Assembly (NCBI GenBank): GCA_024734555.1
Contig: JANPWX010000360.1
Span: forward strand, 732,612-796,611
Reading direction: 5' to 3'
Origin: Trochalopteron elliotii
Taxonomy: Eukaryota > Chordata > Aves > Passeriformes > Leiothrichidae
DNA length: 64,000 nucleotides
The notes beneath the pieces are model-generated. The model was not told the origin of the DNA, searched no databases, and worked only from the letters and a program-made list of their open reading frames with translations. Numbering within the stretch: position 1 is the stretch's first letter; each line of letters starts with the position of its first letter. Positions 45,101 to 60,100 of the stretch are shown piece by piece. The position numbers were made by a program, and so were the translations under genes.

Positions 45101-48100
45101 GAAGAACTATCATACAGGAAATGTGTAAAGTTAAAGAGCTAGTATATATGATTATTGGTGCACTTTCCACATAATTTCAAATTTCTATCAGTTTCTTCTG
45201 TAGAACTAAAAATTCCTATCCCGTGGAAATCTAAAAAATTTCTTTTAGTATCAGACTAGAATCTTGAAATTTTAGTTTTTACTGCAATTCTGTGTAAGAA
45301 GGGAAAATAATAATTAAAAACCAGACCAAACACTCCCTCTCCACCACACTTTTAGTCAAAAATTTATGATGCTCCAGAGTATGTTTGTGAATATGGCCAC
45401 TCTGCTTTAAAAGATGATAAAATTTCAATTGTCTCACAAAAACACACAGACATAAGATCAGGCTGTTTTATCCCAACGAAAAAATGAAACAAACCTGACA
45501 GAATAGTTCTAAATAAGATTTATTTATCTTATAAAAATTGTAATTTTTTTAATGAACAAAAGGATAGATAAAACTTCAGTTACAGATTACTCAAAAATAA
45601 AAGGTGAATTTTCCTCCCTGCATCCTGTCTCTTAGATTTCACTCAAAATTCTTTCCTGGACCATGCATCCCACCAAGAGTTATTATAGTTCATACAGCAG
45701 AAGAAGAAATCTCAAGATAACACTGACATTTAAATTGATACATTCAAATACTTTCTTGATGAAGCAACAGGAGAGTCAACAGTTCACCATACAGAATATC
45801 ATGATCACCTTATAGTTTGCATTAGGCATGATTTCAAAAATTTTGCAAACATTGCAATTAATTTGAAAGACTACGAAACAATAACATTATTTTCAATTCA
45901 GTAGTAATTTTACATTGCTTTACCCTTCCAATTCTCTTTTTTAAAAAGAAGACAGCAACAGTTTATTTTGAAGTTTTATGCTGGATGCATGTACAGAAAA
46001 TAAAGTATTTACCTTGAGAGGCATTTTACAGTATTCATTGAGCAGGGGCACATCAAAAACCAGCCTTCTCAACAGCTGTTGTAGCATAGAGGGACGCAAG
46101 TGGCTGTAAATTAAAAAAGTACAGGTTATTAGCAAAATTCACACAGTTCAATGTAAGTGAAATAAAAATTGAAGTCAAATTACATATTGGGAGACAAAAC
46201 ACTCATTGTAAGTGTTTTGAAAAAACAATGCTAGGTGCTTAAGGAATCTCACTATCTACCTGTAGAAGGATATAGCACAGAACATTGTGCCACCTTTGAA
46301 CCCTCTGAAATGAACAGACAAATCTACATTTCAGCTCCTGAGATAACACTGATCATTTATTTCATGCAAGAATAAAATAGTATTAGGTCTACACTACAGG
46401 CCAAGGAAGAAGTTGTTAAAATACGTATCCTGCACAAAAGAAATAAATTTGTACACAGGTATTATACGTACTGGCAAATAGCAAGCAGGCATTCCTCAAT
46501 AGCATCTCTTTGAGCTTTTGTGAGGGACCGTCCCTTGGATAGCCTATATATTGTGTGAAGCATGGAGTCAACCAGAGAGGCATGATGCTCTGTTCCAGAA
46601 AAGAGGGGGGCACATCTTTTGAGTAACGGAAACACAGCTGAGCAAATATATCTATTTAGTGCGAGAGCTGCCTCTGTGGTACTTAGAGAAACCTGTATGA
46701 AGTAGTAAATAATTGTTAGTATCACACTGGATAAAGGTCACTAAATATGAAGGCTATAAAACATAATAATGTAATAGTCCTTAATTCTCCTAAGTGGCTG
46801 GGTGCTAATATGATATTTGCAGCATGTACACGAGTACTAAAGCCATTTCTTTTTCAACTGTAGAAAATCTAAGCCATCCATTTATGTTCTGTCTCTTGCA
46901 CCCCTGCATTCTGAATAGCAGCAGAAAAGAACATGCAGCTTCTAACTCCAAACGGGTTAGAAAACCCCGCAAAGCATTAAATAACACTTGTCATCTCAAT
47001 TTCTTCATACATCTGGATTTTCAGTGTAATTTTTGGAAACAAACATGAAATAAAAGCAATCATTAGGCCTATTGCAATATACTCAATGTACTTCTTGTAT
47101 TACTGTACAGTCTGTATCACAAGATTTTAAACTACTTTTATACTTCCCAAGGTGCAACTGAATGCTTAAATCAGACTTATCCACTATAAATTAATAGTAA
47201 GTGAATAAATATTGATTTTTTTTATTATGAGCCCATAATACCTTTTTTTAAAAGATTTTTTTACTTGAAATTTCAGTTTTCTACAGTTACAGAGCCACTA
47301 TATCCAGCCACTGCACCTAAAATCAATAGTGAAATACGTACTGTATCCAAAGAGGCAGAAGCTCTTAAATCTGGTAAAAATCCAACTTCCAATAGGTGAA
47401 GGAGGAAGCTTTGGTCCTTAATACCATAGACACGGTCCAAGAAGAGTACCATGGGTGCTTTATGATCAGGACAGAAACTGGCAGACATGTCTGGCTCATT
47501 TACTGTGCCATCTACACAAATATACAATGCAATTTTTAATCATAGATAACTGATAAAGCAAGAAACACCAAGGAAATGAAAGACATAATAATTGCATTTA
47601 ATGAGTAAAGACACATACTCAAAGAAAATTTCATTCTTGTTCAGTTTTGTTCTATGCTGAAGAAGAATCATTTAGAATAGTAAGTTTTTATAATTTTAAA
47701 ACCCCTATTGTTTTGCAATTTAATTATCTCTCACTCTTAAATAAAAGCTTAGAAATGAATGGTAAAATATTCTATAAATGACTGGATAATGTGGAAATTC
47801 AAAGGTATGAGTCCAAGCTTAAATGTTTTACTAGCATCTCCAGAGCTACTTCTGGAGTCAAAGTACTGGCCCATGGGCGTGATCCCTTAAAGTATTTCTT
47901 ACGTTCTTACATCCTCTGCTCTACAGGAGCAAATATCTGTGCCACTGGAGCAGCTAGCTCTAACTAATGCAGATCTAATTAAAATTTGCAGAACAGTTCT
48001 CTGCTTACATTCAACTCTAACAAAACTGCTCTATTTTTCATCTGAAGGCTAATGTGGTAAAAGAGTTTCATAAAAGATAAACAGTCTAATAAAAGTATTG

Positions 48101-51100
48101 AAGTTACCTTTGTTAACTGTGGACAACTTTAATGGTATACTTATAATCCCCACCAAATCTTCAGTTGGCACTAAGGATCGAAGAATTGACCTGATTCGAA
48201 TAGCTTCCCCTTTTCCACTTTGAATAAGCTGTTAGAAAAATTTATCAATTAAGAAACTTAGTATTGAGGGACATAAGAAAATTTTCCTCAAAATATTTCT
48301 ATTAATATGATTTTTTTTCAAACACTGGAAGAAAATGTACAGAAATTCAATTTATCCAACAATGAATGAAGCTGTCAAATTCAGCTGCTCCTACTTTTGT
48401 ATCTGTTTTCATTTTTATATCAATTATTTCACAATATTATAAATTCCCAACAATGCCAAAAGCTCCACATTGGTAAGATTCCTAAACCAACCAGATACGG
48501 TGATTAAACCAAAATTTATGAAATGCCTGTGTTACCTAGAGAACCCATGGTTACAAGTTTTGAGCTTGCTTTTTCTACCCTACAAATAGATGCAGACCTG
48601 TGTGATGTGTTCATGCATTTTTCTATTATTTCTATGACGTAAAATCCTCAAAAGGCATTTACAACAATTTGGTGAGGAATTCCTTTCAACTTCTGCAGAA
48701 ATCAGGTATTTATAACTTGTGTCTGAAAATGTCTACCAGTAATTTTCATAACATGAAACTACTGTGTCTGACAATAGAGAGCTACTACATATAGCTAATA
48801 AACTTAATAGCTTTTGTAAGATTAAGTAGGGAGGCTGCAAGCCAAATTTCTTGCTCTTATTTTATTATGATACATAGGGGATTTTAAGCTACTATAGAAT
48901 TTTAAGCAACAACAAGCAACAGTCAGCCTAAAAAAACCAAGACTTGCATGTGGCTGTTACAGGCATTACAGTTGAAACAGTTATTTCACATATTTTTCCA
49001 CGTATTCACATGGTGTGGGCATCATGTTTCATCAGTGCACATAAAAAGCAGCCCTCTATCACATTCTTATAAAAATTATTTTATGGCTTTCTAGAGAATT
49101 AACGAAGGGTCAATTTCAGAAGTTATTATACTGGTCACTTATATGTGCAGCACTTGTAGTTCATATTTACTTTGATTCCATAGTCATGTAAAAATGATCA
49201 AAATTTTAGATACAGAAAAAAGCATAAGGGAATCAACAGAACATGGTCCTTTATCAACAGCTTGCAGGGAATAAATCTACTTAGATGCAGCAAGAAGTCA
49301 TAAAGTCTACCTTCTGAAGGGAAGAGGGCTTTGAATAGAGAAAGGTTAGCTAGACATGTATAATTATGTTTACAAATATCTTACATTTTCTGACCAAGTG
49401 GTAAAATGAACTTACATGCATTTCTGGTGCACAGCGTCCAAGTAAATCTATGAGAGCTGAGTAAAATGACATGATTGCATTTCCCATGTGCACAGTCTCC
49501 TCTTCCTCCTCCTCTTCATCACTAAAAAGTTAAAAATAACAGTGAGCAATTTTGCTAATCTAAGTTTTATAGCTGTTCTCTGGAGCTAGAGACATGATCC
49601 AGAGACTATTCACTAGACATACTCATCCCTTTGGCTCCAGACTAAAGGGTTTTTTTTCCCTAGGGTAAGCATGCAGGCTAACTGTAATAGCTGACTTCAC
49701 ATGACTTCCTCTTTTACTTTACCTTAACTTTAGCTTCATTCCACAGCAGGCTTCTCATTTGTTTGTCCTTCAGGCTTTTTCTCTCTCTAACTCTTATTCC
49801 ACTTTTATCTAGCTAATGCTTTGTGAATACCATATGACAACTGCTTGTGGATGTGAATCTCTAATTCTCTCTGTGTAATGCCTCACACAACAGGGTCTAT
49901 TATCCACATACTGCAAGCATGATTGGACCAGCTATTAAATCCTCATTTACCAAAGAAGCATTCACATTTACTTACCCTTCTCTTTTATATGCCTGGGAAG
50001 GAAGGTCACGACTAGGATTCTCTGAGATCCTGATAGCTTCCTGCATAGCAGCCAGCAAACCATTTCCTCCTTCTCCCCTAAGGTCTGGCCCAAAGCACTC
50101 CGGCCGTCGAATAAGGAGCTTGACAACAACACTTGCATTTTCCTCAACACTTTCACCTGAGGACCAAAAAGCACTACACATATTTTCTCCTGAAAGGTAT
50201 TCTTAAGTCAGAAGAAAACTTCATTTTCCCCTAATTGTTCAAAATATAAAACAAGTCCTCATCGTAAGGCGCCGGAGTTGACATTCCCCTGTAGCCAGTG
50301 GTGAGGACCATGGGAGAGGCAGCTGTGCCTCTGCAGCCCATGGAGGTCCACAGGGATGTGGAGATCCACCTGCAGCCCCTGGAGGAGACCCCCACTGGAG
50401 CAGGGGGATGCCTGAGAGGAGGCTGTGAACCTGTGGAGACCTGTGCTAGAGCAGGCTCCTGGCAGGGACTTGCAGACCCGTGGAGAATGGAGCCTACACT
50501 GGAGCAGTATTTACTAGTAGGACTTGGGGGGAACTCACACTGGAGCAGCCTGTCCTGGAAGGACTGCACCCCATGGAAAAGTGCCCCACACTACAGCAGT
50601 TTGTAAGAATTTTTCCCTGTGGGATGGACTCAGGATGGAGAAGGCTGTAGAGGACTGTCTCCCATGGGAGGGATCACATGCTAGAGCATGGGAAAGACTT
50701 CTCCTGGAGGAGAGCATGGGAAAGATTTCTCCTGGAGGAACGGCAGGAATATATTGATGTAACCCCCACTCCTGGTCTTCTTGTGCCAAGGAATTCCTAA
50801 CATGATTTGCTACCATGGCTACAGGTTAATCTACTCAGTTATGTGACTTACAAAAAAATTAAGAAAAAAAATACAACTATGAAGATTCAAAAAAAAGTTA
50901 CAATAATAAGCATACACCAATAGTCTTGTGTTTGTTGTAAGACGAGTATACATTAACCTCTCCTCAGACTTAACATATTTTTATGGTTAGGAAATTAATT
51001 TAAAGGAAATCTTCTGATGGAATCTGGAGGCCAAGAAATTAGACTTACTGTTAGCAAAAACTGCAAATCGTAAGAATGACAGGTAACGTTCACCCTCTAT

Positions 51101-54100
51101 TGGGTTCCATCCAATGTCTGGATATCCTTTAGCCAGCAATACTGGACAGCTCTGCAGGCCACAACCTGCCAGGTAGGTAACAACCTGCAATACAGAAGTA
51201 ATAATTTATTCATACGTTTAAAAATACATTTCTAAAAATAGCTATAAACCAGAATAAGCTTTTTTTTTTTTTATCACAAGATTTATTATATTCCGGTCAT
51301 TTAAGCTAAGAATCTAACAACATAACTCATTATTTTATCTGTCATAGGGTTTTTTTAATGAAAAAGGCTAGCACTCTTTGTTACTGAAGTTACCTAATTA
51401 TATGATGACACACAAATACAACAACACGAACAAATGTGGAATGTGAAAAGCACAGTAAAAGCTTGTGTAATCCAGATCAGTACATGACAACTAAAATACT
51501 GATCAGCTTTAAAATCAGATCAAAAACCACGTATGGTTTATTTGCTACAACAGCAAAATAAACATTGCATCAAATGTTTATATAGTGTAATTCTAATTTA
51601 AATGGATATGAAAACCATCACACTTTTTCAGAAGCATGATAAATATCAATGAACAGTCTTAAAAGTCTGAACCAAGAAAGACTAAAAAATTTTGGTAATA
51701 TAAAAAGTTTTTAACATGTTTCTTATCAAGAGGAGTATCTTTAACTAAGGGAAATCTTTGAGAAATGATGACAAATTTCTTTAATTATAGTGAACTGAAT
51801 TTCAGAAATATATACAGAATAATTTCCTCATTCATCTAAAAGGAAATTTTCAGATAACTAACTGTGCATTTAAAATAAAATAGAAAAGCATGTTTGTGCA
51901 AAGCACAACACATTAGCTTAGTTATAGCACTTAAAGTAGGTAATGACCATGAAGAATCTTCCATGAACTTGGAAAAAAAAGATACAAAATACAATTTCTT
52001 AAAATGGTAGGCAGCCAAAATGGATGGCAAAAGGGACATATATGATGAGATTATACTTAGTCATTATCTAGTATCTTAAGAGAGAAAAAAGTTATGAATC
52101 TAGGAAGAAGTATATGACTGCTGATACAGCATATTTATATATATATATATATAAATTGCCTTCAAAAGGCTGTAACAGTGGAAAAATGGGCTGATGAGGA
52201 AAATTTACTTATTGCAGTATGCAGTAAGGAAATTACTCAGAGCACTCTGGAAAAAGTATGTAATTCCTAAATAATGCTTGATAGTTTTCAAGCATTTATT
52301 CAGAAGATAAGTGAATACCTATTTGCAGGAGTCTAGAAAAGGAGCTCATAAAAAATGTGAGAACACCAGTAGAATAAATCTTTTTATTCTGAGATTTTAC
52401 AATGATACCACAAAGCCATATAGTTTTAATCTATTCAGTTTACTACAGTATGTTATCAAGCCACGGGATACATTTCTTGTGTGATCCTCTACCATCCACG
52501 CAGTCACACATTTGCAGTAAAAAGAGTTTTGTAGGAAGCAAAGTGATGCAGACTCCCCAGGCAGGTGCAGAGGAGAGCAGCTGTATTGCAAAAACCAGGC
52601 CATTTTAAGCAGTTAGGCCTTTATCAGTTACATAGTTTTAAATCATAACAAACACAACCCAACCAACCACCATTCACCACGATGTGAACAGGTAATGGTT
52701 ATATAACTTGTTTTTCCATCTCTAATTCAGCTGAGCCACTTTCCCATAGTACTTTTCTGCTTAGCCAAAGTAACGGGCCTGAGTCATGATTTCACAAGGG
52801 TAACAAGACCTTATTTTATAAAACTTTACCTATTTGCAACAGAGTTTAAATTTGCAATGGCAAAAATTCAAGAGTTTAGTTGGCTATGTGCAATTTGTTT
52901 GTTTTGCACACAGTTTTTATGGTATAAACTTTAGTCACATAGAAATGCTGTATCCTTCTGTGAATAGGCTGTCTGTCACATCCATCAGCTAACGTCCAGA
53001 CAGTATTAGTTTTCTGTAATTATTTAGCATATAGATTTGTTTTCTGAATAACCTCTACATACTGCACTAGATAAAGTTATTGTCTCACTAAAGGTAATAC
53101 ATTGCAGCCAATACATTATGATTCTTACAGCTAAAATGACTAATGAATTTGAGAAGCCCAGTCTAAGGCATATACAGCCTGATTTTTTTCAGCATAAAAT
53201 ACTGCTTATGTTACAGCCGATATCTGTTACTGTTTGAACATTCAGGATTTGTACAGTGCCAAGTATTTCAGTAAGCAAAGTGCCAAGTATTTCAAGGTAA
53301 GCAATCAGTAAATGAGAAATATGGTCAACAATGAAATTTAGTTTAAGTGACTTTCTCTGCAGTCGTTTCCATGAAAATATGACAGCCACTGGTAGTGTTC
53401 CAGTCACTAGTGTTTGATATCAATACCATTCAATTTTTTATTAATGACAGGACAGAGTGCACTCTGTCAATTTTGCAGGTGATAGAGAATTACTAATTCT
53501 TCTCAACAGCATATTGCCTAGTAAGTATACTTCTGTGCTGTCTCATATCCTTTCCATTTATATTTTTGTCTGTCTTCCCAAAACCATCGCTGTAATATGC
53601 CCATTTATTTCAATTTCACAACTTTTTCTCTCCCACACCATGTACTGATCACAAACAGTCCCACGAGTTCCACTGTCACCACAGGATTCTCTCATACTGC
53701 ACAGAGATTTTCCCTGTGCTAAGCTATCATTTAGATGTCTGACTATTCCCCCCATTTATATTAAACCCTGCTTTCTGTTTTCTGTAGCACAATGCTCTGC
53801 TAGCATGTCTAACTTCCGCTACTGGCTTTCCTCCTCTTCTGACTGTGCATTTCCATCTCTACATCTGTATTCCTCCTGTGATATGCAAATAACTTTCATG
53901 CCATTTTTTACATTTTATCACATTTTCCAACTCATCCTGCCTCTCCTCACATTCCCCTTTATTCCTAATCATTGCCAATGGCTTGAATTCTGGATTCAGT
54001 TTGCCATTGACCCTACCCTTAAAATCCTGTTTCACCTTTCACCTTGAAATACCTGCCATCCATTCTCTTAGCTCTAACTTCCATCCCCACAAACCTCTAT

Positions 54101-57100
54101 GATTTAAGCCAGAAGACCTGTGTCCTTTTTTTAACATTGTCCTCTTAATTCTCAGTTTTTTCCTCCCCAGACAACACTTCCTGATATTCCTGTTTCATGT
54201 CCTTTTTCTTGTCATTCTTTCTACCTGAGAACAATAGTGAAAGGATGCAGAAGATAGAAATAAATCTCTTTTGCTCTGATTCCTAATAAGCATAAAGCAA
54301 AATCAGGGAAAATACTGCTCAGTCAACCTTACCTTCAAACAAAACGTACTTAGAGTGGGTATTTCTGAGGACAACATATTCAAAAACTACTATGACCAAA
54401 CTCGGTCTTTTAAACCCTTTTAGCACGGGTACACCATTTAATAAACGGGTAAATAGGTCAGAGTGGTCACCTTATCAAGATCTGGCTCCTCCAATGCAAG
54501 TGCAAGCTCATTGTTGTCCATTACAGAGGCTGCTGCCACATCGAGTGGTGTCGAACCCCTCATTGAAGGAAACGCTGCAGAAAAACGTTAATACACAATA
54601 ATTAAATGGAGTTTGTAATCACATTCCTGCAGCAGAGGGCAGCAATCACGCTGGAATCTATACCGTAAATATATTCATAGTACATTTTATGGTAGTTCTT
54701 CATCCAAGAACACAGTCAACTGTTTTTAATAAAGTGAAAATGCTGTATTTTTTTTTTTCTGACTTCACATCCATTTCTATAAGTATACTCAGCCACAGTG
54801 GTTTTAAATACAGATTTAAAAAAATCAGCATTAACAATATAGCAATTCAGAGGAATACTATTTCCTTAGGAGACCAACATGTTAACTACATAACTCTGCA
54901 TAGCCTTATTGAGGCAAGATTTTAAAACATGACTATGTTTAGCAAAAAGAGACATTTCAAGCTTCAGGTACCTGGTTTCTTTCTTTAATCTTTTCCAGTT
55001 TTCTGTGTTTATTATGGCCAAATGCACGCATGAACACCTAAATCACTGTGAAATCACATGCTATCTTGCCTTATTATTATAGCCAACTATTTATCCAATA
55101 AAATTTTCCTTGTGTTACAAAATCTGATGCACATGCATTAAAAAGCATACATTAAATGTTCAAAAGTAAAATACGAAATTTACTTCAGTAGCCTAAAGTG
55201 TAGAGGTGAGGAAAATTAAACCAGATGAAACAGGCAAGCACCATAAGGAGTCAATTTAATCTTAGATTTCAAACCACAAGTATTTTGAATAAATGTCAAA
55301 CCGTATGTTTTATACTAATTTTTTCAAGGTGTTTTCAGATTCAGACTATTTTGTTCCTAACACAATTCTTAGACACGTAAGCATGAAACAAAAGTAGAAG
55401 AAAATTCAAAGGTGAAGCAACAAGGTGGTTTAACCATGTTTCAGCCTGCTATACAAATCAGACATGAGTTTGTGATATCACAGTTGCTCCTACTCTTGCT
55501 TTTAGGTGTTGCAGCTACATGGCTTACCCAGTCCAACGCTGCTGTTCTCCAGTAAGTAGCTGAGATGCTCAAACATGGCCTTTTGGTTCTGACGACTAAT
55601 GCGACAGAAGTAGCACAGGAACCGACAACAGCTTGCCACCATCTTAGGAAAAGCAATCTGCTGAAGAGGAAAGTTGACAAAGCAGTGAAATATGTTAATT
55701 ACCAATCTGTTCCAGTTCTTCATGCACTCCTAACATGGAAAGTATAGTGAAGTTACCAAGGTGATAAGCAACTGACAGTTGCTTTGGTTCTAACTTCAGA
55801 AAGGACCCGCATTCCCTTTTAACTTTCACATTCATTAGGCCATTAAAGTGTTGAAAAATCATTTTTAAGAGAACTATAGGCTTGAATTGACAAGTTTTTA
55901 CCTTCTCACCGTTCCTTCATAGACAATACATGTCTCAACAGAACCTCATGATCAACCATTTATTCCAAGAAGCTGGAGATCTAGCTGAAACAATCTGCTG
56001 CCACAACCTAGAAAAACACCCAATCCCTAAACCACAGACTACAGGTCATGATTGCTCATTCTATCTCTTGAAGCTTCAACACTGAACAGAAAGAAATGTT
56101 CATGAGGTACCCACTGTCTATACGCAATTCATAAAGACAAAGACATAAAATAGGTTATTTTAGGTGGCCAAGCACATTTAATGGCACAACACCAGGTGAC
56201 TGAGCAGTTTTCTCAGTCAGCATTTCCTTTGAAGGTTATCATGGTAATTTCTGTAACGCATTTTTGTAGATCTGTGCTATCAAAGTTTTCTACGAAAACG
56301 TTTTTAATAAAATGAGAAGGCATTGAGGGTTGTCATTGTTTTGGATTTCAGGTTTTTGTATCACATTTGGCTCTATGTACAAATTGTAGCAAAACCAGGA
56401 TGTTGTAATACCTATAAATTAGCAAAGTAATAATAATTTTATAATGAATTGTAACTTGCCTTGAAATGCAACAAAAATACTAAAACTGGTATGTGAGTAC
56501 TTTGTAAGACTGCAACAGTACAGGCAGCATTTAAGAGAATTATATAAGTAATATGACCAAAGAGGCAAAGAAAGAGTGGCGCAGCTGCACATATAAGACA
56601 ATCAAATTTTGAAAAATTGAAAGACAGAGAAAAGATAAGCAAAAGGTAGAATATTGGGCTGAAAATTGTTGCAAATACAAAAGAAAAATAAGTGGCAAGG
56701 CAAAAGAATATTAGATAAGGAATACTGGGATCAGAGAAGAACCCTCTTTTTGGGGTGGAGGCAACAAGATAAAAACATCAGGCATGAGAAAGGAGAAGAA
56801 AGAAAATATGCACGCTTCACTTCTCACTTTCTTCAAGAGTGAAAATTTCCTGTTAGGCTTCTCAAAATTGACACCACTCTGCCTCTAAAATAACGTATAT
56901 ATATTCAGGCATAACACAGAGAAAAGGGAGAATACAACACTGCAAGAAAATTTTTGCTCAATTCAAGTACATGAATTTGGGCATTAATATTTAAATTTGG
57001 TTTAGTCTTCTATTAAAATTTATTGGTAGTAACACTTCATTTAAGATGAAGAGGTACATCTTCCTACCAGAGCTACACCTCCAATAAATGCAGTTAAAGT

Positions 57101-60100
57101 ATATATTTAATTTAAGAACAAATCATTTTACAATGCTATTAAAAGTAAGACGAAACACCTATAACATCTCAGGGTTTACAAATCAAGGCTAGGGTACTGG
57201 ACTTCTCCCTCTAGTAAAATAAAAAAGATTCTACTTTTTTCATTAATGAATACTTTAATTTGGACAAGCAAAATCTAGCTTATATGGGTTATATTTTTGT
57301 TCACTTAAACATCCTAATATATTTTTGGGGAAGTTCCAAAACACGTAACAAATTGTGGTGAAATTACCTGAGATTTATCTCCTCCAAGCACATTGACCAT
57401 CACATCCATAACAGTCTCATGCATGCCCAAGACTCTCATTAAGTTAGGATGCTGATAAAACACCTTGTTGTTCATTATATCCCTAAAATGGAGAAAAGAC
57501 AATTTGTTTTTAGGAAACCCCAAATTAATTTAAGTCAATGCATTGAGATTTCAGAAGCATGCATTCATTGTATTAACATAATTTTAAATTCTTAGAATCC
57601 AGCATAATACAAAAGCACCTGAGAACAAAATGCTTCACATTTCAACATGCTGTCATTCCTCTAATTCTCATAGATTCTTCATAATAAGATAATTAACCTC
57701 AAAATTATTTCAAGATGGCAATTCTTCATTTCTAAATTGCTCCTTCCATCTGTTCTGTTTAAAGAAAAAAAGTATTCTGTGATGATCTAAGTGGAAAAGA
57801 ATATGTTTTCTTAGGTTTTATGTTGAGAACAGAGATCAAGAAAATGAAATCTGATCAATCATATTTCTGCAGTAACCTCTTAACTTCCTCTGCTCACAAA
57901 GTAAAGTCAATAAACAGACTTAGTATTTAAGGTTGTCTTTTATATGTGTTCCATCAGTATTTCCAAATTCTGTCAGAAGTGGCATACAGGTCCATTATGA
58001 AGAACTATTTTAACTTTTTCACTCTGCCCACCATTCTCTCAACATTTTCGAGAATTTGCTATGTTGGTTTCATAATCCAGAGGACAAATTATGTGTTTCA
58101 AAATAATCCAGGGACTAGATTTCAATAGAATCCAGGGATTACTAATATTTTAGGACAACCTGTTAGAAACACATGGCAAATAGCAGGAATCATGCCTGCT
58201 TTAAAGAAATACAGAAAACTGAGAATGGATGAGTCTCAATACAGCACCTATTGGAAGATGTTTATATGTATACCATGTTTAGGTAAAATTTATCCTTTAT
58301 CCCTCATACAATTCTCAGCAAATTTAAAAACTCAGCATCAAGGACAAAATGGGTAATACTGTCACACACTGCCTAATGAGTCATTGCCAACTCAAATTGA
58401 TCAAGTCAAATAAAGAGGTTAGTCTTTGCAATTTTTGCAAAAACAGTATAAATTTCACATTGAAATAGTAAGAATGGAAGTTTCTTACAATTGCTGTAAA
58501 GGAGAGAATTAATATTCCTGAAGAATAAATATAGTTCTCAGGTAACAATACTATAATTTTCTCTCTTTCTAAATGCACCATTTTAATTGAAGTAATTTAC
58601 TTTCTGTGATTTTTTTTCCTTCCAATATTAAATGGCCTGACCAGCATTTAGTCACACGAGGAATAACAAACATGCAGAAATGCACCATAATACCACTGCT
58701 CAACAGAGGTAATTTTATAGCAAAGATGCAGAAAATATTCTTACATCATCTGGTGCTATATAAAGGAAATTTCTTCTGAATTTCCAGTTGAAAATACACC
58801 AGCAAGTTTATTCACTCATACATGTAATATAAAATGGACTTTAAGTGTGGGAAAATGCAGCATAGATAGACATCAGCAAAAATTTTAATGATCTTTTTCT
58901 CCAGAGCTGCTTAAGCATGTACTTTGATGAGGGTTTAAGCATCAGGCTTAACTGTAGTAAAAGAAGTCCATTTTCTTTAGGTAACACCTTAGTTCATAGA
59001 AACTTTTACTCTTTTGATACTGTTAGAGAGATCAGTTGGAATCACCTTGGAAATATATGTGAAAATGTAGATCTCTGGTACATATTTACACTTCAATACA
59101 GCATTAATTTTCATTTAGGGACAAAAATTACAGGCTTTACTAATATAACAAAAAGCTTCACACCAATTTAAAAACAAAATTCTGTTAATTCCATACCCTA
59201 ATCCATTAATCATTAGCAATTCCTCCTCTTTTCCCATCCTCACACTGAGAAGTGAGCGAATCTGGCCCAGTGCTGCGAGCAGATTAATGGTGTCCTTCAC
59301 AGAGGCAGCACTGATAGTGTATGCTTTTCTCAGGGCTTGCAGCAGCTCACCAATGCTGTCATATTGCCTACGAAGGAGGCTGTACATGATCCGAACTAAC
59401 TCAGGATCTTGGATCTGATCTTCCTGGGACCAGCGCACCATTGTCTGTGATATCAGTTCTTTCAGTGTAGCTAAAAGCAAAAAATACATTTAATGTTACT
59501 AGCTTTCCAACAGAAAACATCAGAAACATGTACTATAGTAAAATATGTAAGAGTAGACAATAGACAGGTTGTAAAAAACCACAAGCAGACTGAACAGGAT
59601 TTTTAAATTGAAAAAGCACCTTTTAGATCCTTCAAGATAAGTGTAGTGTTCTTGAGCGATACAAAACAGTAAACATCTACTTAGGGTTCAAGTCCATACC
59701 AGTACTGTTGACAGTAAAGCCTTTAAGTTGACCATGAGTCTGAGAATTATCCTTGTAAATTAAATGTTGCCTTTTGATTTATCCCTCATTTCTATATCAA
59801 GTCACTGTCACTTGGGAACGTACTTTATAAAAACGTTGTATTGTTTGGAACTACAGAATAAATGTTGCTTGAAGCATTTGTGTTGTAGACATTGCAAATT
59901 CAGTGATGCTGAAAACAATTTTGCTGAGCCCAAAGTTTAGGGAATTTACCTGAAAACTAGACACACATTCCAGTCTTTGTTCCAACAAATGTTCATGCTT
60001 GATATCAATTTGAACAGGAATAACCACCTTACCTCTTAAAAGAAGGCAAGTTTTTTTCTTCTATTACAAGTAAACCTACCCCTTGACATTTCCAAAGTTC

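Larger units (their letters stand above)
51185..54470 (-). other. RYR3 intron 5-6
   Basis: 3,286 nt. It holds an AT microsatellite (52136-52154) and a short tandem duplication (53255-53304); 53560-54200 is pyrimidine-rich on the plus strand. No gene seen. Confidence 0.9.

Noticed and set aside
50231..50816. Several overlapping frames on both strands as genes
   Set aside because: They come from a GC-rich repetitive LTR fragment that happens to lack stops.
54392..54601. Plus-strand frame at 54392-54601
   Set aside because: It is the antisense shadow of RYR3 exon 5; the same holds for 8068-8313, 49919-50206 and 21001-21285 opposite their exons.
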